Notes: a model not told the origin generated them from the sequence alone. Counted from the stretch's first letter, positions 19,539 through 28,297 are shown. The stretch is 64,000 bases of DNA from Paludibaculum fermentans_A (GCF_051172195.1 NZ_JBPJAQ010000001.1:2046001-2110000); one strand, 5' to 3'. Numbers and translations are program-made.

Positions 19539-20060
19539 ATGCCGCGCCCCGAAGACAGCCTCGACAGCAAACTCGCGCCTTCCGCCGACCTGCGGAACCT
19601 CGCTTTTGAGCTTTTCCAGCGCGCCTGCCAGCTCCACCAGCAGTCCGAATTCGAACTCGCCGCCGAGCTCTATCGCAAGTCCATCCAGGTCCACCCCACC
19701 GCCGAAGCCTACTGTTTCCTCGGCTGGACTTACCACGCCCAGGGACGCATCCACGACGCCATCGAACAGTGCCACAAGTCCATCGAGGTCGATCCCGATT
19801 TCGGCAATCCCTACAACGACATCGGAGCCTACCTCATCGAACTCGGCCGCCCCCAGGACGCCATCCCCTGGCTCGAACGCGCCACCGTCTGCACCCGCTA
19901 CCAGGCCTACCACTACCCCTGGTACAACCTCGGCCGCGCCTACCTCAGCCTCGAACTCTTCTCCCGCGCCCGCCATTGCTTCCAGAATGCGCTCGATATC
20001 GAGCCCGGCTATACCCTCGCCGACGAAGCCCTCCAACGCGTCCGGCGCCTCATCCAATAA
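19539..20060 (+). CDS. TPR-repeat protein
   Basis: A 173-residue protein with about four tetratricopeptide repeats (FELAAELYRKSIQVHPTAEA, IHDAIEQCHKSIEVDPDFGN, PQDAIPWLERATV, FSRARHCFQNALDIEPGYT). No signal peptide or membrane segment. TPRs mediate protein binding; no partner is evident. It is divergent from galU with a 60-base shared upstream region. A TTG at 19527 is in frame, but the ATG at 19539 is preferred. Confidence 0.85.
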   Translation: MPRPEDSLDSKLAPSADLRNLAFELFQRACQLHQQSEFELAAELYRKSIQVHPTAEAYCFLGWTYHAQGRIHDAIEQCHKSIEVDPDFGNPYNDIGAYLIELGRPQDAIPWLERATVCTRYQAYHYPWYNLGRAYLSLELFSRARHCFQNALDIEPGYTLADEALQRVRRLIQ

Positions 20061-20086
20061 GCGAAAAGACCCCCAAACACCGAAAA

Positions 20087-20115
20087 TTGTGAGGGTTGCA
20101 GTGGTGTGCTATATT
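20087..20115 (+). promoter_or_regulatory. Sigma-70-type promoter for the ferredoxin gene
   Basis: TTGTGA (20087-20092), a 17-base spacer and TATATT (20110-20115), with TG one base before the -10. The transcript would start near 20122, leaving a leader of about 40 bases that ends in GAGAGGGA before the ATG. Confidence 0.65.
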
Positions 20116-20160
20116 CCGATCAACGGCACCAAGCTGGAGAATTTTCAGAGAGGGATATTC

Positions 20161-20421
20161 ATGGCGTACGTAATCGCTGAACCTTGCGTCGGAACGAAAG
20201 ATACTGCCTGTGTGGATGCTTGTCCGGTCGACTGTATCCACCCCAAGAAAGATGAGCCGGCGTTTGAGACCAGCGAACTGCTCTATATCGACCCCGTTGA
20301 ATGCATCGACTGCGGTGCCTGCGTGCCCGTTTGCCCCGTTTCCGCAATCTTCGCTCTCGACGATCTGCCGGAGAAGTGGGCCGAGTACACCGCTAAGAAC
20401 GCTGCCTTCTACGGTCAATAA
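20161..20421 (+). CDS. 7Fe-type ferredoxin
   Basis: An 86-residue small electron carrier. The cysteine spacing is that of the 7Fe ([3Fe-4S] plus [4Fe-4S]) class, as in Azotobacter FdI: C9, C17, C21 and C25 in EPCVGTKDTACVDACPVDC, then CIDCGACVPVCP. The eight-residue gap between the first two cysteines distinguishes it from 2[4Fe-4S] clostridial ferredoxins. Acidic overall and cytosolic. It has its own promoter and a strong terminator, so it is a single-gene unit. It could donate electrons to the ferredoxin-type sulfite/nitrite reductase at 29-32 kb. Confidence 0.93.
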   Translation: MAYVIAEPCVGTKDTACVDACPVDCIHPKKDEPAFETSELLYIDPVECIDCGACVPVCPVSAIFALDDLPEKWAEYTAKNAAFYGQ

Positions 20422-20452
20422 CTTCACCTGTCAATCTGCATGAAATTGGAAG

Positions 20453-20479
20453 GGGCGTGGCTCAGGCCGCGCCCTTTTT
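20453..20479 (+). terminator. Rho-independent terminator after ferredoxin
   Basis: GGGCGTGGC and GCCGCGCCC (one G-U pair) with a TCAG tetraloop, followed directly by TTTTT. This is the best intrinsic terminator in the window. Confidence 0.9.
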
Positions 20480-20557
20480 CCATCTCCGCCCCTTCCCCTC
20501 GCAAAAAATCCTGGCCCGCCCCCTAACACCGCGTTGAAAACACGGTCCAATGGGCAG

Positions 20558-21145
20558 ATGAAAGAAAGTGATGGCGCAGCCATCCAGCGAGTTCTCGCTG
20601 GTGACGGCGACGGGTTCCAAGTACTCGTCGAACGCTACAGCCATGCCCTCTTTCGTCTCGCGTACCGCATGACCGGCAACGAAGCGGACGCCGAAGACGT
20701 GGTCCAGGAGACTTTCTTGAGAGCCTATCGCAGCCTCGCCAATTACGACGGTCGAGCCGCCTTCAGCACCTGGCTCTATCGCATCGCCTCCAACTACACC
20801 CTCGACCGCATCGCCGCCACGAAACGTCGCGCTGAAATCCTCCACCCCCTCGACCAGAAACCCGAAGGCGAGGAAGACGGCCGCGCCTGGCAGCCCGTCG
20901 CCCAGGCCCCCGGCCCCGATCGCCTCCTGCTCAGCGGTGAAATTCAGGTCCGCCTCGCCGCGGCCATGGAAGAACTCACCCCCCAGGAACGCACCGCCTT
21001 CACCCTCCGCCACTTCGAAGACCTCTCCATCGAGGAAATCGGCGCCGCCCTCCAACTGGGCTCCAACGCCACTCGCAACAGCATCTTTCGCGCAGTCCAG
21101 AAACTGCGCCGCAACCTCGCCGGCTGGGCCGGAGTCGCATCATGA
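20558..21145 (+). CDS. ECF RNA polymerase sigma factor
   Basis: A 195-residue sigma-70 family protein of the ECF (RpoE-like) class. Region 2 is visible in LFRLAYRMTGNEADAEDVVQ and FSTWLYRIASNYTLDR, and region 4 in EELTPQERTAFTLRHFEDLS followed by IEEIGAALQLGSNATRNSIF. It directs polymerase to a small regulon when released by its anti-sigma factor. The stop overlaps the anti-sigma start (ATGA at 21142-21145), the usual sign of translational coupling. An in-frame TTG lies at 20534, but ATG 20558 is preferred. Confidence 0.93.
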   Translation: MKESDGAAIQRVLAGDGDGFQVLVERYSHALFRLAYRMTGNEADAEDVVQETFLRAYRSLANYDGRAAFSTWLYRIASNYTLDRIAATKRRAEILHPLDQKPEGEEDGRAWQPVAQAPGPDRLLLSGEIQVRLAAAMEELTPQERTAFTLRHFEDLSIEEIGAALQLGSNATRNSIFRAVQKLRRNLAGWAGVAS

Positions 21146-21876
21146 CGCATCTGACCGAAGAACAACTCGTCCTCTACTACCTGGGTGAGTCCGAAGAACT
21201 CACCCAGGCCCGCGCCCATCTCGATGACTGCGCCGCCTGCCGCGCCGACCTCGCTGCCGTCCAGCGCACCCTCAACCTGATGGACACCTGGGAAACCCCT
21301 GAGCGCGGCCCCGAATACGGCACCCAGGTCTGGAACCAGCTCCGCCCGCGCCTCGGCCTCCGCGCCCGCTTCTTCTCCTTCCAATGGGTGAACTGGTCCC
21401 GCGCCGCCTCCACCGCCGCTGTCGCCCTGCTCATCATCGGAGCCTACTTCCTCGGCCGCGTCTCACCCCGGCCTACGCCCCAGCCCCGTACCGTCGCTCG
21501 CAACCAGCCCAGCGATGGAGCCGATCGCATGCTCCTCGTCAGCGTCGGCGATCACCTCGAACAGTCCCAGCGCGTCCTCCTCGAATTCGCCAACACCGGC
21601 ACCGCCGACCTCCCCCTGGAACGCGACTCCGCCGAACAGCTTCTCCTCGATAACCGCCTCATGCGCCAGTCGCTGCAACGCGCCGGCGATCGCAACATGG
21701 CCTCCGTCCTCGAAAAACTGGAACGCTTCCTCACCGAAGCCGCCAACGCCAGGCCGGAAGAGCTCCCCGAAATTCAACGCCGCATGGCCGACGAAGGAGT
21801 GCTGTTCCAACTCCGTGTCGCCAACGCGAAAATCCGCGAACGGCAGCGCAAGTTCCTGCCTACCGCCAGCAATTAG
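21142..21876 (+). CDS. Zinc-finger anti-sigma factor, membrane-anchored
   Basis: A 244-residue protein with an N-terminal ZAS-type zinc finger (ARAHLDDCAACRADLAAVQ, the HxxxCxxC motif) at residues about 25-45, one membrane helix (TAAVALLIIGAYFLGR, about residues 92-107) and a periplasmic C-terminal part with a long helix (MRQSLQRAGDRNMASVLEKL). It would hold the upstream sigma factor at the membrane until a signal arrives. Same operon as the sigma factor and the two HEAT proteins. Confidence 0.88.
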   Translation: MTHLTEEQLVLYYLGESEELTQARAHLDDCAACRADLAAVQRTLNLMDTWETPERGPEYGTQVWNQLRPRLGLRARFFSFQWVNWSRAASTAAVALLIIGAYFLGRVSPRPTPQPRTVARNQPSDGADRMLLVSVGDHLEQSQRVLLEFANTGTADLPLERDSAEQLLLDNRLMRQSLQRAGDRNMASVLEKLERFLTEAANARPEELPEIQRRMADEGVLFQLRVANAKIRERQRKFLPTASN

Positions 21877-21947
21877 CCGGAGCGCCCGCCGGCATGCGGC
21901 CCGGTCTTTTTATCAACGAACTGATTACACGAAGGGATGAACTATCT

Positions 21948-23474
21948 ATGAAACGCTACTGCTCCGTCCTGGCGCTGCTGCTCTGCGCCGCCGTCCCGGG
22001 ACGCGCTCAATCCGCCGCCCCGGCAAAGGCCCCCCGCGGCGAAGCCAGCGCCACGCTGGAATCGATGAAAGCCAAGGCCGCCGCCATGGCCTATACCTTC
22101 GACGCCGCCGAAGCCAAATCCCTGGCCGCCTTTCCCGCCGACCTGGCCCAGCTCGAAAAGCTCAAGGAGCTCTCCGGCCTGGATGCCATGTCCGGCAAAC
22201 TGCAGGAAATGTCCGACCGCTTCCAGTACTCCGGAGAACTCCCCGCCGCCAAGGCGTTTGCCCCCCTGGCCAAGATGGCGCCGATGGGCGACGGCTTCTA
22301 CGCCATGGCTCAGGGCCTCTCCGCCACTGCCGGCCTGAACTCCAATCAGAACATCAAGAACGGCAAACTCGACCGCACCTACTCCCAGGCCCAGCGCGCC
22401 CTCGATCAGCGCAAGTGGGAAGACGCCATCAACGGATTCCGCACCGCTTCCAACGACCCCGCCCGCGCCGATGCCTGCCTCTATTGGATCGCCTACGCCC
22501 AGGGCAAACTCGGCCATCGTGACGAAGCCCTCGGCACCCTCGGCGAACTGAAAAAAGCCCATCCCAACAGCCGCTGGAACAACGACGCCCGCGCCCTCGA
22601 AGTCGAACTCCGCCAGGCCTCCGGCCAGTCGGTCTCCACCGACGCCAGCGACGACGAAATCAAGCTTATGGCCCTCAACGGTCTCATGCACAGCGACCCC
22701 GAGCGCGCCCTGCCCATCCTCCAGAAGATCCTCACCGGCAGCGCCAGCCCCCGGCTCAAGGAACGCGCCCTCTTCGTCCTCAGCCAGAGCGACTCCCCCA
22801 AGGCCCGCGAAATCGCCCTCCAACTCGCCAAGGGCGCCAGCAACCCCGACATCCAACGCATGGCCATCCGCAACCTCGCCATCCGCGGCGGCGCCGACAA
22901 CCTCAAGGTGCTCTCTGAGGTCTACGCCTCCAGCCCCGATATCTCGGTCCGCCGCGAAGTCCTCCGCAGCTACATGATCAGCGGAGCCAAGGATCAGATC
23001 GCCGCCGCCGCCCGAGGCGAAAAAGACGCCACCCTCCGCCGCGAAGCCATCCGCCAGCTCGGAGCCCTCGGCGACCAGAAACTCCTCGGCGAACTCTACG
23101 GCGCCGAAGGCGATGCCGCCATGCGCTCCGAAATCCTCAACTCCCTCATGGTCTCCGGAGCCACCACCAAACTCATCGAACTCGCCAACGGCGAAAAGGA
23201 TCCCACCGCCCGCCGCAAAGCCATCCAGCTCCTGGGCGTCATGGACCGCGAAAAGACCGGGCCCGCCCTGCTGGAACTCTACGGCAAGGAGTCTGAACAG
23301 GACCTCAAGAAGAAGATCGTCTCCGCCCTCTTCACCCAGGGCAACGTGAAGCCCCTCATCGAACTCGCCCGCAAGGAGAAAGACCCCGAACTGAAGCGCG
23401 AAGCGGTCCGCATGCTCTCCATGATGAAGTCCAAGGAAGCGTCCGACTACATGCTCGAGGTGCTGAATCAATGA
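21948..23474 (+). CDS. HEAT-repeat secreted protein (first of pair)
   Basis: A 508-residue protein with a signal peptide (MKRYCSVLALLLCAAVPGRAQ) and a C-terminal array of HEAT-like repeats of about 31-33 residues from residue 240 on (LKERALFVLSQSDSPKAREI, IQRMAIRNLAIRGGADNLKV, ARRKAIQLLGVMDREKTGPA). The middle part has a TPR-like segment (YSQAQRALDQRKWEDAINGF). AAGGGA precedes ATG 21948. It is the third gene of the sigma/anti-sigma operon and overlaps the fourth by ATGA, so it is probably part of the stress response that the sigma factor controls. Confidence 0.87.
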   Translation: MKRYCSVLALLLCAAVPGRAQSAAPAKAPRGEASATLESMKAKAAAMAYTFDAAEAKSLAAFPADLAQLEKLKELSGLDAMSGKLQEMSDRFQYSGELPAAKAFAPLAKMAPMGDGFYAMAQGLSATAGLNSNQNIKNGKLDRTYSQAQRALDQRKWEDAINGFRTASNDPARADACLYWIAYAQGKLGHRDEALGTLGELKKAHPNSRWNNDARALEVELRQASGQSVSTDASDDEIKLMALNGLMHSDPERALPILQKILTGSASPRLKERALFVLSQSDSPKAREIALQLAKGASNPDIQRMAIRNLAIRGGADNLKVLSEVYASSPDISVRREVLRSYMISGAKDQIAAAARGEKDATLRREAIRQLGALGDQKLLGELYGAEGDAAMRSEILNSLMVSGATTKLIELANGEKDPTARRKAIQLLGVMDREKTGPALLELYGKESEQDLKKKIVSALFTQGNVKPLIELARKEKDPELKREAVRMLSMMKSKEASDYMLEVLNQ

Positions 23475-24511
23475 AACCCCTCATCCTCCTCCTCGCAGCC
23501 TTGCCCCTGCTGGCCCAGCAGCCCCGCATCGTCAACGCCAAATTCGAGAACAAGGCTTCTTCGAACCTCAAAGCCGATGTGGACGCCGCCACCACGCGCG
23601 GCGGCCCTCTCTGGATCGGCTGGTCCGTGCCGCAAGTTGCCGGAGGCGGCAACTCCTGCTGCAGCACCTCCCGTGACGGCCAGGTCGTCACCCAGGGCTG
23701 TGCGCTGGAACCCAATACCACCGTGACCCAGGTCGCCTCCGGACCAATTCACCTCGAAGGCGCCAGCCACTCGGCCATCCTGCTCCGCATCGAGGGCCGC
23801 AACATCGACAAGGTCCGCTTCTTCGGCTCCGACTGCAGTCTCGACGCCGGCGGCCTGCCCGTCATCTGGCTCAGCGGCGTGAAGCCCGCCGACAGCGTCA
23901 ACTACCTCGCTGCCTACACCAGGCAGCACTTCGAGGAGCACCGCAAAGGCGGAGCCATCGCGGCCATAGCCATCCACGACGATCCGCAAGCCGACCGCGT
24001 CCTCAACGAGTTCGTTCAGCCCGGTCAGCCCGAGGAACTCCGCCGCAGCACGGTCTTCTGGCTCGGCAACACAAGAGGCAAGTCCGGCTTCGAAAGCCTG
24101 CAGCGCATCCTGAAAGACGATCCCAGCCCCAGGGTGAAAGAGCAGGCTGTCTTCGCCATGACCTTGACGAAGGATCCCCGGGGCATGGACACCATCATCC
24201 AGGCCGCTAAGTCGGATCCCAATCCGGAAGTCCGTTCGAAAGCCCTCTTCTGGATGGCGCAAAAGGCGGGCCGGAAAGCCCTGGGCGCCATATCCAGCGC
24301 GGTAGAGAACGACCCCGATACCAAGGTGAAGCGCCAGGCCGTCTTCGCCCTAACCCAGATGCCCTCGAATGAAGGCATCCCGGCCCTCATCGAGGTAGCA
24401 AGAAACAACAAAAACCCGGCCGTGCGCAAGCAGGCCTTCTTCTGGTTAGGCCAAAGCAAGGACGCACGCGCCACCCGCTTCCTCGAGCAGGTCCTGACCG
24501 CCAAGCAGTAA
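23471..24511 (+). CDS. HEAT-repeat secreted protein (second of pair)
   Basis: A 346-residue exported protein (MKPLILLLAALPLLAQQ). Residues 20-150 are a unique domain with paired cysteines (GGNSCCSTSRDG, GSDCSLDAGG); residues 180-346 are HEAT repeats (LRRSTVFWLGNTRGKSGFES, VKRQAVFALTQMPSNEGIPA, VRKQAFFWLGQSKDARATRF). It overlaps the preceding HEAT gene by four bases. The two differ in N-terminal domain but share the repeat type, suggesting that they work on the same partner in the periplasm. Confidence 0.87.
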   Translation: MKPLILLLAALPLLAQQPRIVNAKFENKASSNLKADVDAATTRGGPLWIGWSVPQVAGGGNSCCSTSRDGQVVTQGCALEPNTTVTQVASGPIHLEGASHSAILLRIEGRNIDKVRFFGSDCSLDAGGLPVIWLSGVKPADSVNYLAAYTRQHFEEHRKGGAIAAIAIHDDPQADRVLNEFVQPGQPEELRRSTVFWLGNTRGKSGFESLQRILKDDPSPRVKEQAVFAMTLTKDPRGMDTIIQAAKSDPNPEVRSKALFWMAQKAGRKALGAISSAVENDPDTKVKRQAVFALTQMPSNEGIPALIEVARNNKNPAVRKQAFFWLGQSKDARATRFLEQVLTAKQ

Positions 24512-24526
24512 ATCCTTCAACCCCGG

Positions 24527-24550
24527 ACCCGCCGTCCTCGCACGGCGGGT
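24527..24550. terminator. Hairpin between convergent HEAT and ADOP genes
   Basis: ACCCGCCGT and ACGGCGGGT form a perfect 9-bp stem with loop CCTCGC, followed by TTCCTCCTCCC on the plus strand. It sits between two convergent stops and may serve both. Confidence 0.7.
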
Positions 24551-24577
24551 TCCTCCTCCCAGGCCATCTCCACCCCT

Positions 24578-27229
24578 TCACTCATACCGGATCGAGCGCA
24601 AGGCATCCATCCCGGCTGCCCGTCTCGCCGGCAGCAGCACCGCCACCATCGCCACTCCGAACAGCAGCACCGAGACCCCCGCGAACGTCAGTCCGTCCCG
24701 CGCACTCACTCCATACAGGAAGGCCGTTGCCACCCGCGTGACGGAATACGCCAGCCCCAGCCCGATCGCCAGCCCCACGCTCACCAACCAGACGCCCTGC
24801 CGCGCCAGCATTCTCAGCACATCTCCGGGCCGGGCGCCGATCGCCAGGCGGATGCCAATCTCTTTCGTCCGCTGCCGCACCGAGTAGCTCATCACTCCAT
24901 ACAGGCCCACCGCCGCCAGAGCCAGCGCAATCCCGCCAAAAACGCCGAAGAGCGCACCGCACACGCGCGGCAACAACAGTGCGCGGTCCACGTGGTCGGC
25001 CATGGTCTCCACGTCATACACAGGCAATGCCGGGTCCATCTCGCGCAATAGGCCGCGAACCGGCTCCGCCAGCCTGGTGGCCGCGCCATCGGTCTTCACG
25101 CTCAGCACCACGCCCGCCATGCCCCAGAAGTAGGAGTATTCTTTTTCCAGCGAGACAAAGATCTGCGGCCGCGGTGTCTCCGCCAGCGTCCTCGACTTCG
25201 CGTTCCCGGCAATACCGATCACCTGGTGCGGCATGCCCTCCCAGTTCACCGTGCGGCCAACCGGATCCACGCCCGGGAAGACCCGTTCCGCCAGCGCCTC
25301 GTTCACAATCGCCGCCGGCAGTCCGGCCGGCTCATGGCGCGCGAAGTCCCGGCCGCGCGCCAGTCCGATCCCCAGCGTGCGGAAATACTGCGACGTCACC
25401 CCATAGATATCGGCCAGCACCGCATCCCTCTCCCCGGGCCGGGACACCCCCGCCCCATTCGGAGCCAGGCTCAACGGCGGTGTATCCACCAGCCCCGCAG
25501 AGCGGACATGCGGCAGCGCCCGCACCCCTTCCAGTACCCGTGCAAACAGCACCTCCGCCCGCTCGTTTGTGTAGCCCGCCGCGCGCGGATCGAAGCTCAC
25601 CAGCAGCACGTCCTTCGTGTCCATCCCCAGCGGAACCGAGGCCGCGTTGCGCAGGCTCCGCAGAAACAGGCCCGAGGCCACCAGCAATACCAGGGACAAA
25701 GCCACCTGTGTCACCACCAGGCTGTTCTTCAGGCCGAAGCTACGCAGTGCCGCAAACCCCGTCGCGTCGCCCTTCAACGCGAAGCTCAACCCGGCGCGTG
25801 TTCCCTTCAAGGCCGGCGCCAATCCAAACACCAGCGCCGTGACGATCGACAGCGCGGCCGTGAACAGGAGCACGCGCCAGTCGAGTGTGAGATCCAGCGC
25901 GATTGGATACGGCACGCTACTCTGCAACCGCCCCAGGGTGTTCGTCGCCATCCAGGCCAGCACGGCGCCCAGCAGAGCGCCCCCCATCGACAGGAACAGG
26001 CTCTCCGTCAATAACTGCCGCACCAGCCTCGACCGGCCGGCCCCTATCGCCAACCGGATGCCGAACTCCTGCTGCCGCGCCGCCGCACGCGCCAAGAGCA
26101 GATTGGCCACATTCGCGCAGGCCACCAGCAGCACCAGCGCCACCACCACCATCAGCGTGCTCAACAACGATTTCGCCTGGGGCAGGCCCATCGCCAGCGC
26201 ATCGGCCGCTTCCAGCCGTAGCCGCCGCTTCTCACGCCCCCTCGGGTAAGCCTCGTCCAGGCGGCCTGCCACCGCCTGCAGCGCGGCCTGGGCGCTCGCG
26301 GGCGACTCGCCGTCCTTGAGCCGGGCCGTCACATACAGCCAGCGCTGGTTCCTGTCCTGCTCCAGGCGCCCTCGAGCGCCTTGCTGCAACTGCGGCACCG
26401 ACTGCTCATGCAGCCCAAGAGGGATCCAGAAGTCCGTCACCAGGCCTCGGATATGCCCCGAGAAACGCGGCGGTGCCACACCCACCACCACATAGCCCTG
26501 CCCGCCCAACCGGATCGTCCGGCCGACAATCCCCCGGTCAGCCCCGAATCGACGCTTCCATACCGAATCCGAAATCACCACAACGGAGGAGCGGCCCTCT
26601 TCGACAGTGAATCCACGGCCCAGCCTGGGCTCCGCCCCCAGCACAGGGAAGTAGTTCGTGGTCACCAACTGGCCCCATAGCCGCTCCGCGTCATCCTGCG
26701 CGCTCAACGACCGCGGCACTGCCGGATAGGCCGCTGCGACGTCCTCAAAGGCCGTCACCTGCCGCCGGTAGTCTTCATAGTCGGGATAGGACAACCGGGC
26801 TGCCCCGCTCGGTTGATGCAGCGAGACCAGGCGAGACGCAGCCCGCACCGGCAGGCCGCCCAGCAGGACCGCCTTTACCAGGCTGAACACGGTCGTGTTG
26901 GCGCCAATCCCCAACGCCAGCGAAACAACCGCTGCGGCCGCAAAACCCGGGCTGCGCCGGAACGCCCGGCCGCAGTAACTGACGTCGCGCGCGAGATCCT
27001 CCAGCCACCCGAACTGCCAGGCGGCCCGCGTCTCTTCCTTCGCCCGGGTGCCTGATCCAAACTCGCGCCGCGCCTGTGCCAGGGCCCCGGACCGCGCCAG
27101 GCCGCCCGCCTCCAACTCATCCGCCCTCGTCTCGATGTGGAACTCGATCTCCTCATCCAGTTCCCTGTCGAATCGGCCGCGCCGCAGCAGGTAGGAAAGC
27201 CTGTTCAGCAGTTCATTTTTGAGCGACAT
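24578..27229 (-). CDS. ADOP family permease (MacB/FtsX-type)
   Basis: An 883-residue permease with the layout of the acidobacterial duplicated orphan permeases: an N-terminal 80-residue prefix (RRGRFDRELDEEIEFHIETR), then two MacB periplasmic-core plus FtsX units. Membrane segments are seen near VVSLALGIGANTTVFSLVK, LMVVVALVLLVACANVANLL, LFTAALSIVTALVFGLAPAL and in the last 120 residues (GIALALAAVGLYGVMSYSVR). No ATPase gene is adjacent, hence 'orphan'. It probably drives mechanotransmission-type efflux or lipoprotein/peptide export with an ATPase coded elsewhere. The PadR gene directly upstream is the usual partner. Confidence 0.93.
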   Translation of the reverse strand: MSLKNELLNRLSYLLRRGRFDRELDEEIEFHIETRADELEAGGLARSGALAQARREFGSGTRAKEETRAAWQFGWLEDLARDVSYCGRAFRRSPGFAAAAVVSLALGIGANTTVFSLVKAVLLGGLPVRAASRLVSLHQPSGAARLSYPDYEDYRRQVTAFEDVAAAYPAVPRSLSAQDDAERLWGQLVTTNYFPVLGAEPRLGRGFTVEEGRSSVVVISDSVWKRRFGADRGIVGRTIRLGGQGYVVVGVAPPRFSGHIRGLVTDFWIPLGLHEQSVPQLQQGARGRLEQDRNQRWLYVTARLKDGESPASAQAALQAVAGRLDEAYPRGREKRRLRLEAADALAMGLPQAKSLLSTLMVVVALVLLVACANVANLLLARAAARQQEFGIRLAIGAGRSRLVRQLLTESLFLSMGGALLGAVLAWMATNTLGRLQSSVPYPIALDLTLDWRVLLFTAALSIVTALVFGLAPALKGTRAGLSFALKGDATGFAALRSFGLKNSLVVTQVALSLVLLVASGLFLRSLRNAASVPLGMDTKDVLLVSFDPRAAGYTNERAEVLFARVLEGVRALPHVRSAGLVDTPPLSLAPNGAGVSRPGERDAVLADIYGVTSQYFRTLGIGLARGRDFARHEPAGLPAAIVNEALAERVFPGVDPVGRTVNWEGMPHQVIGIAGNAKSRTLAETPRPQIFVSLEKEYSYFWGMAGVVLSVKTDGAATRLAEPVRGLLREMDPALPVYDVETMADHVDRALLLPRVCGALFGVFGGIALALAAVGLYGVMSYSVRQRTKEIGIRLAIGARPGDVLRMLARQGVWLVSVGLAIGLGLAYSVTRVATAFLYGVSARDGLTFAGVSVLLFGVAMVAVLLPARRAAGMDALRSIRYE

Positions 27230-27239
27230 GGAGTACTCC

Positions 27240-27575
27240 TCACGCCGACTTCATTACTAATTGGATCGCCCGCACCAACCGGTCAAACTCGCCCGCCTCG
27301 CGCTCCAGTTGCTTCGTCCCCTCGGTGGTCAATTGGTAGAAGCGCGCCTTCCGGTTGTTCTCCGAGACACCCCACGCCGCCGTCAGCCAGCCCTTGACCA
27401 CCATACGGTTCAGTGCCGGATACAGCGACCCCTCTTCCACCGCCAACCCTTCCTTTGACGCTTCCTTGATGCGCTTAGCGATCGCATAGCCGTGCAGCGG
27501 GCCACGCACCAGTGTCCGCAGCACCATCATGTAGAGTGTGCCTGGCAGCAATTCCGGACATTCCGGTTGTTTCAT
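27240..27575 (-). CDS. PadR family transcriptional regulator
   Basis: A 111-residue winged-helix PadR of the type found with ADOP permeases. It has PGTLYMMVLRTLVRGPLHGY AIAKRI (helix-turn-helix), then EEGSLYPALNRMVVKGWLTA (recognition region and wing) and a C-terminal dimer helix (KQLEREAGEFDRLVRAI). It ends 10 bases before the ADOP start and so leads that operon; a 12-bp palindrome lies 21 bases upstream of its ATG and is the likely autoregulatory site. Confidence 0.93.
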   Translation of the reverse strand: MKQPECPELLPGTLYMMVLRTLVRGPLHGYAIAKRIKEASKEGLAVEEGSLYPALNRMVVKGWLTAAWGVSENNRKARFYQLTTEGTKQLEREAGEFDRLVRAIQLVMKSA

Positions 27576-27595
27576 GCGGTTCTTCCCTTGTCCAA

Positions 27596-27607
27596 GCTAT
27601 GCATAGC
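27596..27607 (-). promoter_or_regulatory. Candidate PadR operator
   Basis: GCTATGCATAGC is a perfect 12-bp palindrome 21-32 bases before the padR ATG, within a stretch of ATGCATAG-type sequence. PadR proteins bind dyad sites that overlap their own promoters, so this is the natural operator. The remaining gap (27608-27765) shows nothing else recognisable. Confidence 0.5.
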
Positions 27608-27765
27608 ATGGAATAGGGAAACGGGCAAGGAAAATCCTCGCCGCGACGGTAGGAATGCGATCGTACTCGCGCTGCGAACCGAGAAAGGTGACGAGCGGGT
27701 GCTAGTTCCAACACCCCACAACGGCTCGTGATCACTGACCAAATCAGGCCCACACGCGGAGCCGT

Positions 27766-28170
27766 CTAGACCTCTGTCTGAACTTCCTTCAATAAGTGGG
27801 GATGCCGATCGAGCACGATGAACAGCTTCACCAGCGCCAGGGGAGGCTTGGTCTTCCCGTTTTCATAGCGTGAGAATGCATTGGCCCCACCCCCAAAGAG
27901 CTCGGCCGCCTGCCTCTGATCCAGTGCCAGCTTCTTGCGCACTCGAGCGATAAACTCGGGATCAACAATACTGGCATTGACCTGCTTATTGAATTCGAGC
28001 ATCGCCGCACTCACCCGTTTGGACTCGTCGGACCCCAGCACGCCTTCCCCGCAGACCGGGCAGAACTGCCCGCGCACAGCCCGGATGGCCATCGTCTCGC
28101 CTTTGTACGTGTAAGGGAGGTCTCGAGTATCGCGCACGAGTTTCCCCTCGCCGCAAATTGGACACTTCAT
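27766..28170 (-). CDS. mqsA: MqsA-type antitoxin (orphan)
   Basis: A 134-residue protein that matches MqsA end to end: an N-terminal zinc domain with two CxxC pairs (MKCPICGEGKLVRDTRD and GQFCPVCGEGVLGSDES) and a C-terminal HTH-XRE domain (FIARVRKKLALDQRQAAELF, then GGGANAFSRYENGKTKPPL). The start at ATG 28170 (GGGGAG five bases upstream) gives the family's usual length of about 131; the frame is open to a GTG at 28254. In E. coli mqsR (toxin) precedes mqsA, but here only about 90 bases separate the promoter from the ATG, too few for the 98-residue toxin. It should still repress its own promoter. Confidence 0.9.
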   Translation of the reverse strand: MKCPICGEGKLVRDTRDLPYTYKGETMAIRAVRGQFCPVCGEGVLGSDESKRVSAAMLEFNKQVNASIVDPEFIARVRKKLALDQRQAAELFGGGANAFSRYENGKTKPPLALVKLFIVLDRHPHLLKEVQTEV

Positions 28171-28268
28171 GCCGACTCCCCGCTGTTTCATGGTTGCGCG
28201 CGCCGAGTGCAAGTCGATCAACTCGTAGAAGCCAAGTCCAAGTGCGACGTCCACTCCTCGAATGCTTC

Positions 28269-28297
28269 AAAATAACCTACTAGGTTGAATTTGACAA
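28269..28297 (-). promoter_or_regulatory. mqsA promoter with MqsA operator in the spacer
   Basis: On the minus strand TTGTCA (28297-28292), a 17-base spacer and TATTTT (28274-28269). The palindrome AACCTACTAGGTT (28274-28286) sits between the boxes and matches the known E. coli MqsA site, AACCT-N2-4-AGGTT. Bound antitoxin would block polymerase. Transcription would start near 28262. Confidence 0.75.

Noticed and set aside
21942..23471. A 509-codon frame antisense to the first HEAT gene
   Set aside because: Gly/Val/Glu-rich shadow of the repeat protein; no start signal or motif.
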